Assembly: GCF_023856365.1 (NCBI RefSeq)
Contig: NW_026042721.1
Location: forward strand, 47,024 to 111,023
Direction of reading: 5' to 3'
Origin: Brienomyrus brachyistius
Taxonomy: Eukaryota > Chordata > Actinopteri > Osteoglossiformes > Mormyridae
DNA: 64,000 nucleotides
Shown here: piece by piece, positions 29,601-43,256 of the stretch
Layout of the letters: each line of letters begins with the position of its first letter
Numbering within the stretch: the stretch's first letter is position 1
Program-made: the position numbers and the translations under genes
Notes under the pieces: generated by a model
Told to the model about the DNA's origin: nothing
What the model saw: the letters and a program-made list of their open reading frames with translations, nothing else
The model's database searches: none

Positions 29601-32390
29601 ATTTGTATTGCACGAGTCAGTCATGCTGTTTAATAAGAATCATTTGTATTTATACAAACAATGATAAAAAAATTATTGTATTAAATGGCGTGTTTGATGA
29701 TACTGCTGGTGACTCCGTGGCACTCTTTGAGCAACGTGTCCGTATCCTAATTTTCTACCTTCTGACACACAAATTCTCAGACTAAATGAGATTACTGCAG
29801 TCCCGTTGCCGGGGTAATGCAATTGTTTAGGTGGATGTCGCTGAATGCATTTCAGTGGGAGGTCCAGAAAGCCTGGGACGCGATTTGACGGGGTAGAAAT
29901 GAGATGAACGGTTCTGTTGTACCTTGCAGATTTGTACCTTGCAGATTTCCCTCGATTTGCTTATTAGTTGCTGGAAATCAATATTTAAAAAAAAATGTGC
30001 GTTGAACATGCCTTTCCATCCCGATCCATGAACCCAGTTTTCCCAGATATCAGCAAAACAATGAGAAATTCTATATATAAAAAAAAAAAAATCAACATTT
30101 GATTAAGTTTTATTAATGCTTGCTTTCATGTTAAAAAATTTTGGTGCACAATTTAATTTTTTTTTTAACACACAACATTTGGTTGAAATTGTAACGTGGA
30201 ACATCAAGTCTGGGGCGCAGTTAAGGGGGGGAGATTAGGACAGTAAAAAACTTGGAACATAACTGCATTGGTGTGGGTTTGTGGCCCAATATGATATGCA
30301 TTCATGGGGCCCAAATTCTCTAGCAGAATCACAGCATAGATTTCTTTGTATATTTTTTAGGTTTAAAGGACTCCGGAGATTGAGATATTGTGTTTTTAAA
30401 GTTTCCTTGGACTCCCACAGTAAATTTTACAGAGCTGGGGTCTCCATAACTTTTGCTGTGCAATAAATTTTGCTGACTGGGAAAGGGGGGGGGGGTTCCC
30501 CAAGATTTTTGCCGGCTCGCCTACCCATCGGCTCACCTTGAAAATGCCCAAAATGCCACCTGGCTGTTCAGCCCTGCTATAAAGTTGCAGAAAGACACGA
30601 CGTTGTACTGTGACCTTACGATGTTACAGATCCGAGAAATAGCGTACTAAGCAGCACGTGTTTCCCTGCTGTGTTAAGGTGGGCCTTAGAAACCCATAAC
30701 GCACTAATGCAGCTCTGGATGGCGGGCTATGCGTCAGTAATGCTGTCAGAGAAGATTCACTCATTAGTCTGATGTGAACTTAATCAGATTATGGGTCCTT
30801 TTTAGTCGCAGAATACAACATAATCCATGGCAAATGGACATCGGTGCCGTCTTTATGATGTTATGCTGACAGTGCCTTTAATCCCACCCCCCACCCCCCA
30901 CCAATCCCTTTCCCAACTTCATGTTGTCTCTTAATCCTGTATGTTTCAGTAATATGAAGACGGAATTTCAGTATTCTCTGTTGCGGTTGTTTTATTTTTA
31001 TCTCGCGAGTTTCATGCATTTTTAAGAACCGCGCAGAACATCAGTTAACTCTGTGCTGCTGGAATCCTGAGGATTGCCTTGATGGGTAGTGTAGGAGTTG
31101 AAGGATTTGCGTAGTCAGATTTAATTTTTTAAAAAGGAAATCTATTAAAAAGTAACATGCAAAGTAGTTTATTATTATTATTTTTTTTTTTTTTTACATA
31201 AGAATTTCAAGAGAAACTGAGAGCCTCGTTTTAATGGGCTTGTCTGGTAAAGTTAGTTTGACACTTGTACTGCATGTATTATTAAACATTTATCTATCCA
31301 TCCATCCATCCATCCCGGCTCCGTCAACATGCAAACTTCAGTAATTCAAAACACTTAGTATTGAGCTTCCATTGTGAGCCTTAGCAGCCAATAAACAAAC
31401 CGCCAATAATGAATATCACAGGCTTTGGTGATGGACACAGACTTCCAGACACGCCCCATATTCCTGACGCATTCCTCACCATGACCCTGTCTACTTCACA
31501 TTCGCAGCCCAATATTTCATTCAAACTGGAGTTCGAAAGCTTGTTGGAGCCGAATGGACAATTTTAAAGACCAACATGGCAGAAAATTCAGTTCTGAAAG
31601 AAAGGAAGTTTCGATTTTTAATGAACTTATGAGATGCAGCAGAGATTCATCTTACCCTCAGTAATCTTTAGTTATAGCTTTCAGGGACTGGGATATAGAT
31701 AATTTAGAAATGTGCTGCTTTTTAAAACACTAAGTAGGATTCCAATACTTTTCCAAGACACGGTATAATAGTATAATGTATTGTTGGTGCGCTGTGGGAG
31801 GGAGGTGCTGTCCTGGCAGGGGAGACAGGTGACTGAAACCTTTTGTAGCGATTTGTTCCGCCTGTCTGTTGGGCAGAATTTAGTTTGCTCTCTTTGTGCT
31901 TCCAGTAAATCTAGGTCCCGTTCCCATCATACCAGCAAGTCCGTGCAGGGTGGATCTCTGGCTAATCTCTTTTGTTGTTTGATTCCCTCCACGGAGGAAA
32001 AAAAAAAGAACTCGAGGTCACCTGCGGTTCCGAACCACATCTCCAGCAGGTCAGTGATCTCAGAGTAGCACATGCCGTTTATAAGCCAAAAGAAAAATGG
32101 TTGAAAAGTACGACACCTGTGTTATTCTATTTTGGTATTTAAGTGACAGAATTCCACTAAAGGTGAATTAAAAACTTGCTTAATTTATTGAGAAATGCTG
32201 AAGAAGTAAATGAACAAAGGATGAGAGAAGCTGCTGGAATCTGAAGCAGACATGATGCAGGTTCGAAACTGCACAGTTTTGATCTGGAATATGGGACACA
32301 ATCCACATTATAAGCACTGAGCTAAATGCCAAGTTTTAAATGGCTATTTATCTATTACAACCATTGTTTCAGTGAAAGTTGTATGCAGAT
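29600..32390. other. Gap between convergent clcn7 and rgs11
   Basis: I see no gene. The stretch contains homopolymer A/T runs, a G run at 30484-30494, and a short ATCC repeat at about 31284-31312. Open frames here (e.g. 31781-32068) show no family features. Confidence 0.4.
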
Positions 32391-32391
32391 G

Positions 32392-32397
32392 TTTATT
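32392..32397 (-). terminator. Candidate rgs11 poly(A) signal
   Basis: TTTATT on the plus strand is AATAAA on the rgs11 strand, about 275 bases beyond the stop codon. It is a plausible but unproven cleavage signal. Confidence 0.35.
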
Positions 32398-32669
32398 ACT
32401 TAGTAATAAGGCTATATTTGGCTCAACTATGGTTTGTCTGTTACTAATGAAATAAACTTTTCCTATATATAGAGACACAGGACTTTTCTCACTTCTGATC
32501 TAAACCATAATTTAGTCTGTTCTTATTTAACATGACACTATAATAAAAATACATCCGAAGTTAAAAATCCTGGAAGACTGCGTCAAATAGAGCAGCAGAG
32601 CACCGCCCCCAAACAGCCTCTGTGGGGCAGCAGTGAGCTCAGAGTGCATCCCCCCCCCAGGAGGCAGTG

Positions 32670-35600
32670 TTAGGAAGAGCAGGCTGCTGTGGGACTTGCT
32701 GGTGACCCCAGGGACTTGGTCTTGCCGTTGTCCTCTAAGGCCTGGGCGAAAAGGGCAGGGTTACGGCTGGAGTGCCGCTGGCGTCTCACAAAGGGAAAGA
32801 CACTGGGGCATGATGGGAAGGAGAACATGTTAGCGTTCCGCTAACACTTGTGGCACTGCCTTTTCTAAGTCAGCCATGTTGGAAAATCCTTGACTACCGT
32901 GGAATTACAAACAGAAACTGGAGAGCATCACAGGGGACGCAAAAGCAATTAACATTACAGAACTCTGTGTAGTCTTAGTGACGAAGCTAAGCTGAAGCCA
33001 GCAGTTCACACTAAGCCCAAAAATCCCTGGAATTAATCGTTAACAACCCCAGAAACAGAACCTGTGTGTATCCCACACCAATATGAGTCTTATCCCCTTA
33101 TATAAAATACATGGAATATATTACAGAAAGACCCCTTTTATAGAAGATAATAGTTTTACCTTTTTTTGGTCTCTTGTGGTTCTATGGCTCTAGCCAGCAT
33201 GTTTTTGTAGAGATCGGACTTTAAATAGCGGGCGTAGGAGTCCTGAGGGTGAGAGGAGAGGCCGAGAGCCCGTTTTAATGAAGCTGTCATCCACTTTCAT
33301 GGCTGTGCACAGTTAATGCTCCTACCTTCTTCATCAGGAAATAGATGTGCATCTGGGCGTCATCCAGGACAAAACGATGTGGGCTTTTCATGCCCTGCAG
33401 GGTCTTCTCTATGGTCTTGCTGTCCACGTTTACCCACTTGCTGGCTCCCGGGGCCAGGAACTGCCTGGGGGGAAGGAAGTGATGAGCCTGAGCTTTGCAG
33501 TCCCACTGGGAGTAAGCAAGTGCCACATCAGGGCCTGCTCTAAATTCAACTGGGATGCAAACTGTCCCACTGGGCCACAAGGTCGCACTCACTTGTAGAC
33601 CTCTTCCACCTTCTGCGGGATCGTAGCGCTCTCGCCGTGCCGGATGTCCTCACAGGCCTCCCAGAAACAGAGGTTCTCCACTGTGAATGAAACAGCGCAT
33701 GCATCAGCTACCTGCAGGAGGCGCTCATCACGATGCCAATATGGAGGAGAATTGCCTTTCATAGAGGGATCATGATTATTAATTTAGCAGATGCTAGATC
33801 CTATTTTTTTTTTTTTTTGAGAGGGCAGGGTCAGTCAGTCCCTGGAGTAACTGATCGACGGCCCAATAGTGAGGTCACTCAGCTGACTCTGGGATTTGAG
33901 CTGATGACCTCCTGCAATGAATCCCAATCTGCTGAGTCACACACTGCCCAAATAGGCCCGCAGTGATCAAATAATGAATATGATTCTTACTTGCTGACGA
34001 TGCCTCCATGAAGCTGATCTACTTGGGCGGGGGGGTCTACATGCTGCTCACCACTGAACTCCTTCTCCAGGTACTCCCTGAACTTGCACCGTCCCAGAGG
34101 GTCCCTAAGGAGCTCCGTGAAGCCGAACCCCCATCGTTCCACCCGCAGCTTGGTGGGTGTCTCCACCCTGCACCAGGAGGCGTGGAAGTGAAGAGACGAC
34201 AGTCACCTCTGGGGGTGTGGCCCTGAAGAGGCAGGATGGGGCGCGGTAACGCACACTCACATGTCGGCATTCAGCGTCCAGAGTGCCGTGTCATCTGTTA
34301 TCCAGGGGTTGCTGGGGGGGCAGCCTTGCATCATGGGGTCATGGTTCAGGTACTGCTCGCTGAACTTAAGGAAGCTGAACACAGAAGACCAGCCATTCCC
34401 AGTTTTAGTCCTACTTTCTATAATCCTTGCAAGTCATCAAATATTCAGGTTCAATGCTGGCATATTCCAGCAAACTGGAGCTCGAAATGGTGACGAAATG
34501 ATTATACGTCATTGAACCCTATAAGGAAATTCTCTTTTCATCTCCTCCATCTTGCTCTCCATAGGTGAGAGAAAGCTTGGTAGCAAAGGGCAGCTGCCCG
34601 TAGAGGCTCCCAGGAACCTGGGGGTTAAGGGCCTTGTTCAAGGACCCACAAGTGTGCTGAAGCCAGGCTTGAACCGGCGACCTTCTGATCAATATTAAGT
34701 AATTATTTGCAGTTAAATACAGTTCAATTCAGTTTAATAGTCAACCGGTTTCAATATTAGTTAGGCATCATTAATCCAGGATATGTGTGACTCTGAGATT
34801 TATGGTGAAAGATGGATGGGCAGATGGACGAAAGAACGAAATAACGAGGTTAGATTTTCACAAAGAGCAGTCCCCAGCATTTTTGTCAGAATTAACATGA
34901 AATAGATCCCCCCCCCCACCAATCAGAGGCACAGTATACAGAATACCCAGAGATATCCCCCAGTTAGGGACTAATGTGGACTGGTGTCGAACCAGTGGTC
35001 CCCCAGCTATGCTGGGACTGAGGCTGAATCACAGGTGTTGGGGGGGGGTAGGTGGGGGAGGCTGTTATCCAACCTTTCCAGGCAGATGGAGGACTTGACC
35101 CTCGAGCGGCCCAGGGATTTCCTGATGTGTTCAATCTGGTGTCGGGAGCCATGAAAAATCACACGGGGAATATAAGAGTCAGAAAAAAGGCACAGCATGG
35201 TACACATCCAAGCCCTGATAAGAGCCATGCTGTTGTACCTTTAAACAGAATTTGTCAATATCTGAGAGCCAACAAAAGAAAACGACAACACAGATGTAGA
35301 TCCTTCCGAAGCAATTTTCTTATGACAGCATTCTTAAGAGCCCACTTAATCACCCTCTTTGGTTGTTCTTGGCAACCATCCCATCAGCTGAAATAGGTTC
35401 ACTCTAAATTCTTTCAGGCTTACCTCTCTTTTGTAGTAGTCCGCGTTCTGTTCTGTAAAGAAGGAAGAAACAAAACCGTCTCTAAACATGATATAAGCCA
35501 CATGTTTATGGGAGTTTTACTTGCGCAAAAATGTTCTGAGGGCACAAGGTTCATTGGTTCAGAGAGATAACCAATCAGACTGTAGAAGTGGTGGATACAG

Positions 35601-38600
35601 GCAACTAGAGGAGGGGGGGGGGTCAACCAATCAGATGTCTTGTTCCTGCCTCCTCTAGTTCCTTAGACCCACCTCCTCTACAATCTAATTGGTTATCTCT
35701 CTGAACCAATCATTTTTCCTTCTGCCCTCAGAACATTTTTGTGAGGGTAAAACTCCCACGAGCGAATCACATGCAAGGAATCAGACAGTAGGAATTCTGC
35801 TCACACTCAGCTCCTGGCTTTACTAAGCAGACATCCAGTCTAGAAACCATGAATAATATAGCACTATTACGAGTATGTATTGTGGGACTGCTGACGTACT
35901 TACGTTAGCATGGAAAACGAGAGCAGGAAGTGAGGAAGAAGTGAGACAGAAAGATGAGCACAACGAAGTGCTGTCACACTCACACACGAGCTTCCCTCGG
36001 ATGCCCTCCCACCAAAAACACTGATTATCACTTCACTTCCTTGGGTAATTTGGGGGCCCAAGGCAACAGCCTATTCTGCCTATAGCTGCCATATATATAT
36101 AGATATTAATATACATATTTTTTCTTCATGACTTTGATCTTATCTAGGCCCCGAGCGGCTCTCTTGTTTGCCCGGATCCGGTCCTGTGACTGACAGAGGC
36201 GATAAACAGCAGGTACTGGCATTACGGAAAAAATGTATATGCTTAATAAAAAGCTCAGACCAGCTGGACTCGGGAGTTGTGCCGGTTCCTTCGCTCAGGG
36301 CCTTGTTCTTGAACGCTGAATGTTCCCGGCTGCAGAAAATCAGAGGGTGAGAAATCCTTAGCTGAACTTCAGATGAAGAGTGAGCTCGTTTCTCTCAAGC
36401 AGACTGACGCCGGTCTAACGCTGCATTAATACCCCTTAGCACTACTGGTCACATTTCCCATGATGCCACTGGGTACAGCCCATGGCGACACTGCCCAGTA
36501 GGGGACAGTGTGACAGCTTTCCAAAAGGACCATTCGGTCCTGGAGGGCCAGTCGGTGACACAGTATCCATGATCAGGACTGGGGTACCCTGCTTTACAGA
36601 ATAAACTAACCAAATGTCGATACTGAATGCAATCTGATTTAACATGGTTTCCTTAAATCCCAATTAAAGTGCTTCAGATCAGCTCAGGACTTAACAGCAG
36701 AGAGACTATTTGGCAAATTATTACGCTGCTATTTGCAATTACATCCATTATCTCTCCGCTAACATGCAGCATTAAGCCTGAGCCGCAGGAATAGAGGTCA
36801 GATAATGGATCCGGTATTCCGGAGGTGGGATCCTCTTCCAGCTCGTTTAAAAGGCCCAACAAGTGGGGGGGTGGTGGGGGGGGAGACGCAAACACAGCAT
36901 GTCTGCATTTTAGCTTCAGGCCGTCTCCCAGTCCCTTCGCACTCCTCTCTCCCAGATCCAAGCATCACCAGTCTTAGCGATGCGTCTCGTGTTTCTCGGG
37001 CAAAGAGAAAGGAGGCAGGAAGCGGCCATTTTGTCATTTGCTGGTTTTAATCCCCCCCCCCCCCCCCAGCTTCCCCCGTCCACCTGGCCGTACCAGAGTG
37101 CAGAGCGTCCCTGCCTTTTAAACACGAGCAGCACCTGACTGGGGGGCCCTACGCTGCGTGGTTTTTGGCTCAACTGTGTTTCCGTCTAATTGGCGTCAAA
37201 ACGGTGGGTTTCATCAATGAAGGTGGTGTGTGGCTGAGCGGGTTGGCAGTCGCCGCCTATGACTGGAAGGTTGCCGGTTTAAATCCCACAGTCAGCAGAG
37301 TGACATCACCACTGGACCCCTGAGAGAAGTCCCTAAACCCCCAACTGCTCTAGTCTCAATAAAAGGTACATCTGCAAAATAAGCTGAATTTAGGATGTGA
37401 TCCGCAGCTGCGTGGCTGCCATTCCCACCTCCTGATGCCGCCCCGGATGGGGATAATGGCCCACATAAACGCTGATGCTTATTAGCCCTGAGAGATGCTG
37501 CGCACCCAGCAGAAAGGGGCCCTAGTGACGGCCGGGATTAAGCCAGATACACACCACACTCTGCTCCTGTCCCACACTTTCATTCTCCACTCTCCTGTGT
37601 TATTCATGAACTCCAAATTACACTCAGCGAGGGTGCAGTTGCTCATTCCCGCAGCCTGCTGTCCTGTCTGTCTTCTGAAAGCTCTCGTCCCACAGAACAT
37701 AGGCTTCTTCCCAGCTAAGTAAATATTTCATGATCACACTGAAGCAGTAGTGGGTTATCAGGCCTGAAGTGATATATTCCTCCCCCACAAAGTATGCATG
37801 GAGACACTCTGTGTGTCTTACTTAACGAAGATAAAACTCCCCCCCCCCCCCCCCCCCCCCGTGAATTTTGCTGAGCTCAATGCTCTGGAGATGACGGAGA
37901 TCGAAAATTATACCGGAAATGTTCCATATGTCCTTACAGATGTTTCCTTTGCCTTCCTTCATTGAACAAACCCGTTGTCGTGGGAGAGAACTGCACAACC
38001 CCCCAGCTCTCTGTGGGGGAATGGGACCCTGCCTATGCCTTCCTGCCAATCCTGCCAAGTTTCCCCTGTAAGTTGAAGGATCTCCTAACAGGCCTGCATG
38101 TAGATTAATGTCATACCCAGGACAAAGCAATTGCAGGTTAAGGCCCTTGCTGAAAGGCCCAACGGAGTAGAATCACTCTGGGCATTCACAGGATTTGAAC
38201 CAACAACCTTCCACTTGCTTGCACAGATCCCTAGGCCCAGAGCCACCACTCTGCCCCACAACCTCAAAAAAATCCTAGAATCGCCCCCAGCCTGAGGCGA
38301 TATTCGAGCTGCCAAGGTGCATTGAGTTCAGGTTTACCCAGTGTGTGCTTTACTCTAATCACAGCATACTGGGTTTTCGCCGGGGCAGATGTAGGGAGTC
38401 AGGGGTTTCGGGGGAGGTGCTTACTGGCGGTCTGTTGACGAGCCAGTAGGCCTGTTCCTGACATTCCAGCACGATGCGGTCCGCCTTGCGCCTCTGTTTG
38501 GCTGCCCTGGTAGGAGCAGAGCAGTCGATGGAGAGTCAGAAAGCATACTGGGTAATTAGCATATAGCGGTAATCACTGAACTGCAAGGTAGGGTTTTCAT

Positions 38601-41600
38601 TTTTCTGTTTCCTTTTTCACTTTGAAATGGATTTCCGACTCTAGTGTTTAGGCTGAGGTCTGATTTAACAGATAGGAGGGAAATTATGACCACACACCAT
38701 GTTACTTTTTAATTTAGGTAACATCATCATCCTCTTAATACGAGATTTATTCATCCATTCTCATCTGTCCCCTTGTGTGCATTTATGAAATTGATTTCAT
38801 AGCTCGATGCGACAGTATTCCCGGGCTGGGGTGGGGTTTACCTGAGCTGCTCCTTCGCCTGCATCACCACGAAGTCCCAGGTGTGGTTGATCCGTTTGTG
38901 CAACATGTTGTAGCTGTCCTGCGGAGACGATGTTTAAATGCGACATTGCCAGGTCGCACGGCTGGCTGCGTTGCTGCATGGGTTCACGTTATGACTCACA
39001 GGCCGAACCCCTCCCAGGATATCAGCTGGCAGTGTCGGATTCACAAACCCTCTTACTGATGAGAACCTAAAATGCGTTGACCCTGACGCAACATGGCGGC
39101 AAGTTGGTGGATGTCTATGTGCGATCCTACTATGTGCATAATTGGTGGGAGGTTTTCTTACACAAAAATGTTCTGAGGGCAGAAGGAAAATGATTGGTTC
39201 GGATAGATAACCAATCAGATTGCAGAGGAGGCAGGACCAAGACATCTGATTGGTTGCTCCTGCCTCCTCTAGTTGCTCGGATCCACCTCATGTACAATCT
39301 AATTGGTTATCTCTCTGAACCAATCATTTTTCCTTCTACCCTCATAATATTTTGTGTAAGTAAAACTCCCATGAGCATTCAGCTATCACATGATCTCATC
39401 AAGCAATGCTTCAGACCAGCGAATAAGAATAGCATTGAAATGTACATAAATAAAAATTTTCTCTTACCTTTTCATAGTCTATCAGCTGCCCTTGCTTTCT
39501 GATATTCTTCTTAGTCAAATAAATCGCTTTAGAAGAGCAAAAGAAAGACATGGCAAGAAACTGTGTTTTTCTATTATTCTAGTAAAGGGAAGTAATGATG
39601 TAATAGGCGAGCACATGATTAATAATTGGTAATCACCGTAATCTAGCTCGGAGGCTGGCCACTGCTGAGAGCTCCAGAAGTACGGAGTCTAGCAAAAAGG
39701 AGATGCTGTCATTTGAAACTATTCAGAAGCAGCGTGACAAAGGTGCTTTGTGATTTAACATGTCAGGGACAAGGCGGGTGGAAGGCATTTTGCTACTTTA
39801 ACTGGCATTGGTTCTCATACATCAGTGTTTCCCAATCCGGTCCTCGGCGACACACAGATGATCCACGTTTTTGCTCCCTCCCAGCTCCCTACCAGACAGT
39901 CTACGTTTTTGCACCCTCTCAGCTCTGGAGCCCGGACCAGATTGAGAAATACTGTCCTACACGGTAATTCCGCAGTCTCTCCAACGAATAGTTTCGATAT
40001 GCGTGCCCCCCCACATGGCCACCACCCTCTCGCGCTGCCCTCCATCTGAAGAAACCGTGGTTTTAGGTTACCTGGAAGCGATACGGCGTCTCGTCGGGCC
40101 CCAGGACGAGCGTCCTGGGGTCCTTTAGGGGGTAAATGTAGCCGTGCTTCACGATCAGATTCCCCACATGAAGTGCCTCTGAAAACACACAAAGTGGTCA
40201 CTCATTTCCACGTAAACTACTCAAAGCTCAAACAAATCCACTACTCGTAGCCCAGATTTAGGCATAGTAATTCTCTAAATTTTTGTCAGTGGAATACAGT
40301 AGAACACACGATAACTAGAAACTGAGTAGGCATATTATATTTTATTTTACGGTATAGCAAGTAACTGGAAAAAACGTTGACATGGTGCACAGAATAAGCC
40401 GCGGGGATGGTGCATTCCTCATCGGAACTATAATTAATTACGAGTAATTGGGACTTTCCACTTTCCGGCTGCCTCCGCGGCCATTGGCAGTCAGGCGCTC
40501 CCGGGGGTTTCAGACCGGCGCAGCAACAGCGCTGCTAGGGGGAAGCCTAGTGTTTACAGGGAGGGGTAACTGCTTACCGGGGCAACAGGTTTTTTGCCCA
40601 TTCAAGTCTGTTAATGCATCTGCCATCTACTGCCTAAAAGTCCCCTCCTTTCCATTCCGACTTCTTTTCCAATCTGGGCTGTAAATCAGGGAAATCTGCT
40701 CCCTTGCTATTTAAAACCTCATCTGCATCGCCCGGGAATTCAGGACAACAGCGTCTTGCAGAAGTGCATAATGAGGGAGACGGATAGCGATATTTCTCCA
40801 GGCATGACTGACTGCCTCTGGCTATCAGCGAAGTTTGCATCGGGACTATCAAACCGTACAGCTCAGCATGCGTAGCGGCGCGACTCGGGACTGGCCTACA
40901 GATTATTTGTACTAATAGCCTCTCAGCAGAAAGATAAATAATTCAGCAGATAAATTGACGCCAGGGGAAGAAAATCCCAAAAGCTTCAGGCGAATGGGGT
41001 GTCTATGTTATGGACAAGCTCAATTCTGACATTTATTAATTCACAGGCTCAGCAATATCAATGGAACAGAACATGCTTCTGTCAGACACGTGAATTGCAT
41101 ATGCTTACACATAAATGCAGCTAGGCTAATCTGTTGTATGGATGACAAATTCTATTACTTCATTTGTATTTATTATTCAAAAGACTCGTTTATTTCTGTT
41201 ATTTTATTACAAAAAAAAAAAAACCTGATGACGTCTTTCGCCAGCAGGGGCGCCATCGTCGTCACGAAGGGAAAAAAACAATCGATTAACCTCAAATAAG
41301 AGCACCAGGTAACGCTTCCCTACATACTTCTCGGCCCTACCTTCTTCCATGATGGAGTACTTCTGAATTAGCCACTCCACGATATCATTTCCTGGGAAGG
41401 CATAGCGAGGAAGGCATCTAGTTAGAGTCGAGAAATGCATTAAGCCGTCATAAATCAAAAACGCTGAACTCGATAAATAAATTACATAAATAAATATGAG
41501 CGCAAGGAGATCGATGACAGTCTTAATGCACAGGATTCCCGAAGACCGCCGATGTATGGGCTTTCCTGTGAAGGGCTTAAATGACCATTAGGACCCGGCC

Positions 41601-42688
41601 CCCGGGACACTGCACGGCCGGGTGTAAGACAACCCGGGCGGCACGAAAAATTATTTTTAAAAAGTAAAATATGTATCGTGCACCTGTCATCGCATGTGGA
41701 ATCACTGTGATTAACAGTCTTTGATTCTTCATCTTTATCCCCATGTCGGGATCTTGCATCGCCACAATGACTTGTTCAATCTGGGATAAGAAGAATAGTC
41801 AAAATCGTGAAATCAAGGTGACGACAGACATAGTGAAAACGTTCAACCTAGTAATATAATAATTGCTTAATGTGTGATTTGATATGTAATCGTTATATTC
41901 ATCATTAAATCACCGGAGAGACACACTCATATATTTAGGCATATATATAAGTAAACTACAAGGTTTTTCCTCTGACTATCTTAACTGCACGTCAAAGACG
42001 TTATCGGATATTCCCGACTACAGACTTTCGGTTTGATCATTTATTCGCGTTATTAATTCGGCTCCTGATTACATTAAACTAAACATGCTCAGATTGTTAC
42101 AACCTTTGCTTGTCGGTTATTTTTGGGATCTTTCTGGATGGGCTCAAGGCGGGGTCTGTAAGCACAAGCAAACTGCCAGCACTTTTGTTTTACATGAAAA
42201 TAGTTTGATGTCGGCCTATTGCGTTATTGTCTGGCTATAATTTGGAGGCAATATTAAACAATAGGCCCATATATTGTAAATATACATGTTGTGTTGTTTT
42301 GTTGTTATCACAAACGTATAGCCTGATCATAAATTTCATGGATACCTGGATGTTGTATGTTCCATTATATTTATGAATGAATGATTTATGTGAAGTCTGG
42401 CTTAGATTCGAGAATTAATCATATAGATTAAAAAAAGTTTTCATTTAAAACTTATCTCATATAATAAAATCCTCGTCCGAACGAACATATGTCAGAATGA
42501 AAAAACATTTAAATTATTTTTGTGATGCATCAGTATCAATAGCTACAACGTCATAACAGATATAGATATAATGCGGTTCATACTTTTGAAGTTGATGCGT
42601 ATCTCCCGAAAAAAATCAACTCCAGAAGAGTCCGCGTCTGTAAATGCCTGAACTTCGGAATCGATCCTACCTTTGTTAGGCGCGGCAT
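32670..42688 (-). CDS. rgs11: Regulator of G-protein signalling 11 (R7 family), complete
   Basis: Exons 5' to 3': 42688-42671, 41780-41684, 41391-41341, 40178-40072, 39688-39637, 39526-39468, 38918-38842, 38506-38425, 36329-36261, 35447-35424, 35135-35074, 34374-34261, 34167-34052, 33680-33593, 33464-33326, 33242-33160, 32802-32670. Phases join into 456 codons plus TAA; human RGS11 is about 467. It is a GTPase activator for Gi/o alpha subunits, working as an obligate dimer with Gbeta5 and membrane anchors, notably in retinal ON-bipolar cells. Domains: DEP (about 22-100; [18 protein letters not shown]), helical linker (about 110-205), GGL for Gbeta5 (about 208-270, ending [10 protein letters not shown]), RGS (about 280-405; [31 protein letters not shown]). 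RGS11 rather than RGS9 fits [15 protein letters not shown] and the tail VFPF...RHSS. The start ATG is the one giving MPRLTK. Exon 10 has tandem acceptors; only the inner one keeps frame. FSVENL replaces the usual FSGENL. Confidence 0.93.
33760..33960 (+). repeat. SINE-like repeat in rgs11 intron
   Basis: TTTAGCAGATGC, a T run, GAGAGGGCAGGGTCAGTCAG and a tRNA-like end (GGGATTTGAGCTGATGACCT ... GCTGAGTCACACA) recur in the same order at 47795-47975. Confidence 0.55.
34566..34700 (+). repeat. Short SINE tail fragment
   Basis: TTAAGGGCCTTGTTCAAGGA and CTTGAACCGGCGACCTTCTGA are typical fish SINE segments in reversed arrangement. A related piece is at about 38125-38240. Confidence 0.4.
35509..35758. 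mobile_element. Palindromic MITE (CCAAT-containing), copy 1
   Basis: The ends are inverted: TGGGAGTTTTAC ... GGTAAAACTCCCA. Internal blocks also mirror: TTCAGAGAGATAACCAATCA on one arm and GGTTATCTCTCTGAACCAAT on the other, with AGAGGAGG/CCTCCTCT near the middle. The 250-bp element lies in an rgs11 intron and has no coding capacity. It is the unexpanded relative of the sequence enclosing the 29-bp array at 52.7-57.0 kb. Confidence 0.8.
37228..37390 (+). repeat. tRNA-headed SINE, copy 1
   Basis: GTGGCTGAGCGGGTTGGCAG (A-box-like) and TTGCCGGTTTAAATCCCACA (B-box-like) are followed by the body GCAGAGTGACATCACCACTG and CCTGAGAGAAGTCCCTAAAC. It is the same family as 46983-47176, with a truncated tail, and lies inside an rgs11 intron. 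Confidence 0.65.
37839..37860. repeat. Poly(C) run of 22
   Basis: Twenty-two consecutive C on the plus strand form a G run in rgs11 pre-mRNA. Other C/G runs of 10 or more occur throughout 23-37 kb. Confidence 0.95.
39146..39371. mobile_element. Palindromic MITE (CCAAT-containing), copy 2
   Basis: This has the same structure as 35509-35758: TGGGAGGTTTTCTTACACAA at the left and TTTTGTGTAAGTAAAACTCC at the right. GATTGGTTCGGATAGATAAC sits on the left arm and TCTAATTGGTTATCTCTCTG on the right. It lies in an rgs11 intron. Confidence 0.8.
39823..39954. mobile_element. MITE with CAGTGTTTCCCAATCC ends, copy 1
   Basis: The left end CAGTGTTTCCCAATCCGGTC mirrors the decayed right end GACCAGATTGAGAAATACTG. 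The internal CCACGTTTTTGCTCCCTCCC recurs in the copy at 49680-49850. It looks like a nonautonomous DNA transposon (hAT-type ends are my guess). Confidence 0.65.
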
Positions 42689-43256
42689 CTGTGTCTTGCA
42701 GCTGTTCCCTTGGATAAAGATGTTAATTGTCATGCTTACAGCATCTCGATCTCCGGCGTTTGTGAAGTTGGGATTGATGCTGTCCTGTGTTTTTTTTTTC
42801 CTTCCACACTTAAGCTCTGCTTGTTACTGCCCCATAGCGGAGCGCAAGTGAAACGGACTACCGGAGATTTGCACTGTTTTTCTGTTAGTGTGTATAATCA
42901 AAATATGACTCAGTTTGGCCAGTTAGAAAAATATGATAATAGAAAAGTATTCTTTTCCTCTCACTTTTTTTTCTTGATTTAATTACCGACTTCACGTACT
43001 TACACTGTGTCCCGTTGCACGATGTAATATTGCGAAACTATGATTTTGTGGCAGTGTTTTGTAAAGGAATTTTCCGTTTAATCATCGTCTTAGTATAAAG
43101 CTATATGGTTGTTCTGGTATCAGTGGACGTACATTATGTATTTTTTCTTCTCTTGAGCACCATGGTCATGACATGAAGCTCAGTCATTGATTACTCGCAA
43201 ATGTTAGTAGTCATCCGCTGTTTATCTTGAAGATGTAAAAGTAGTGCGCGTACATC

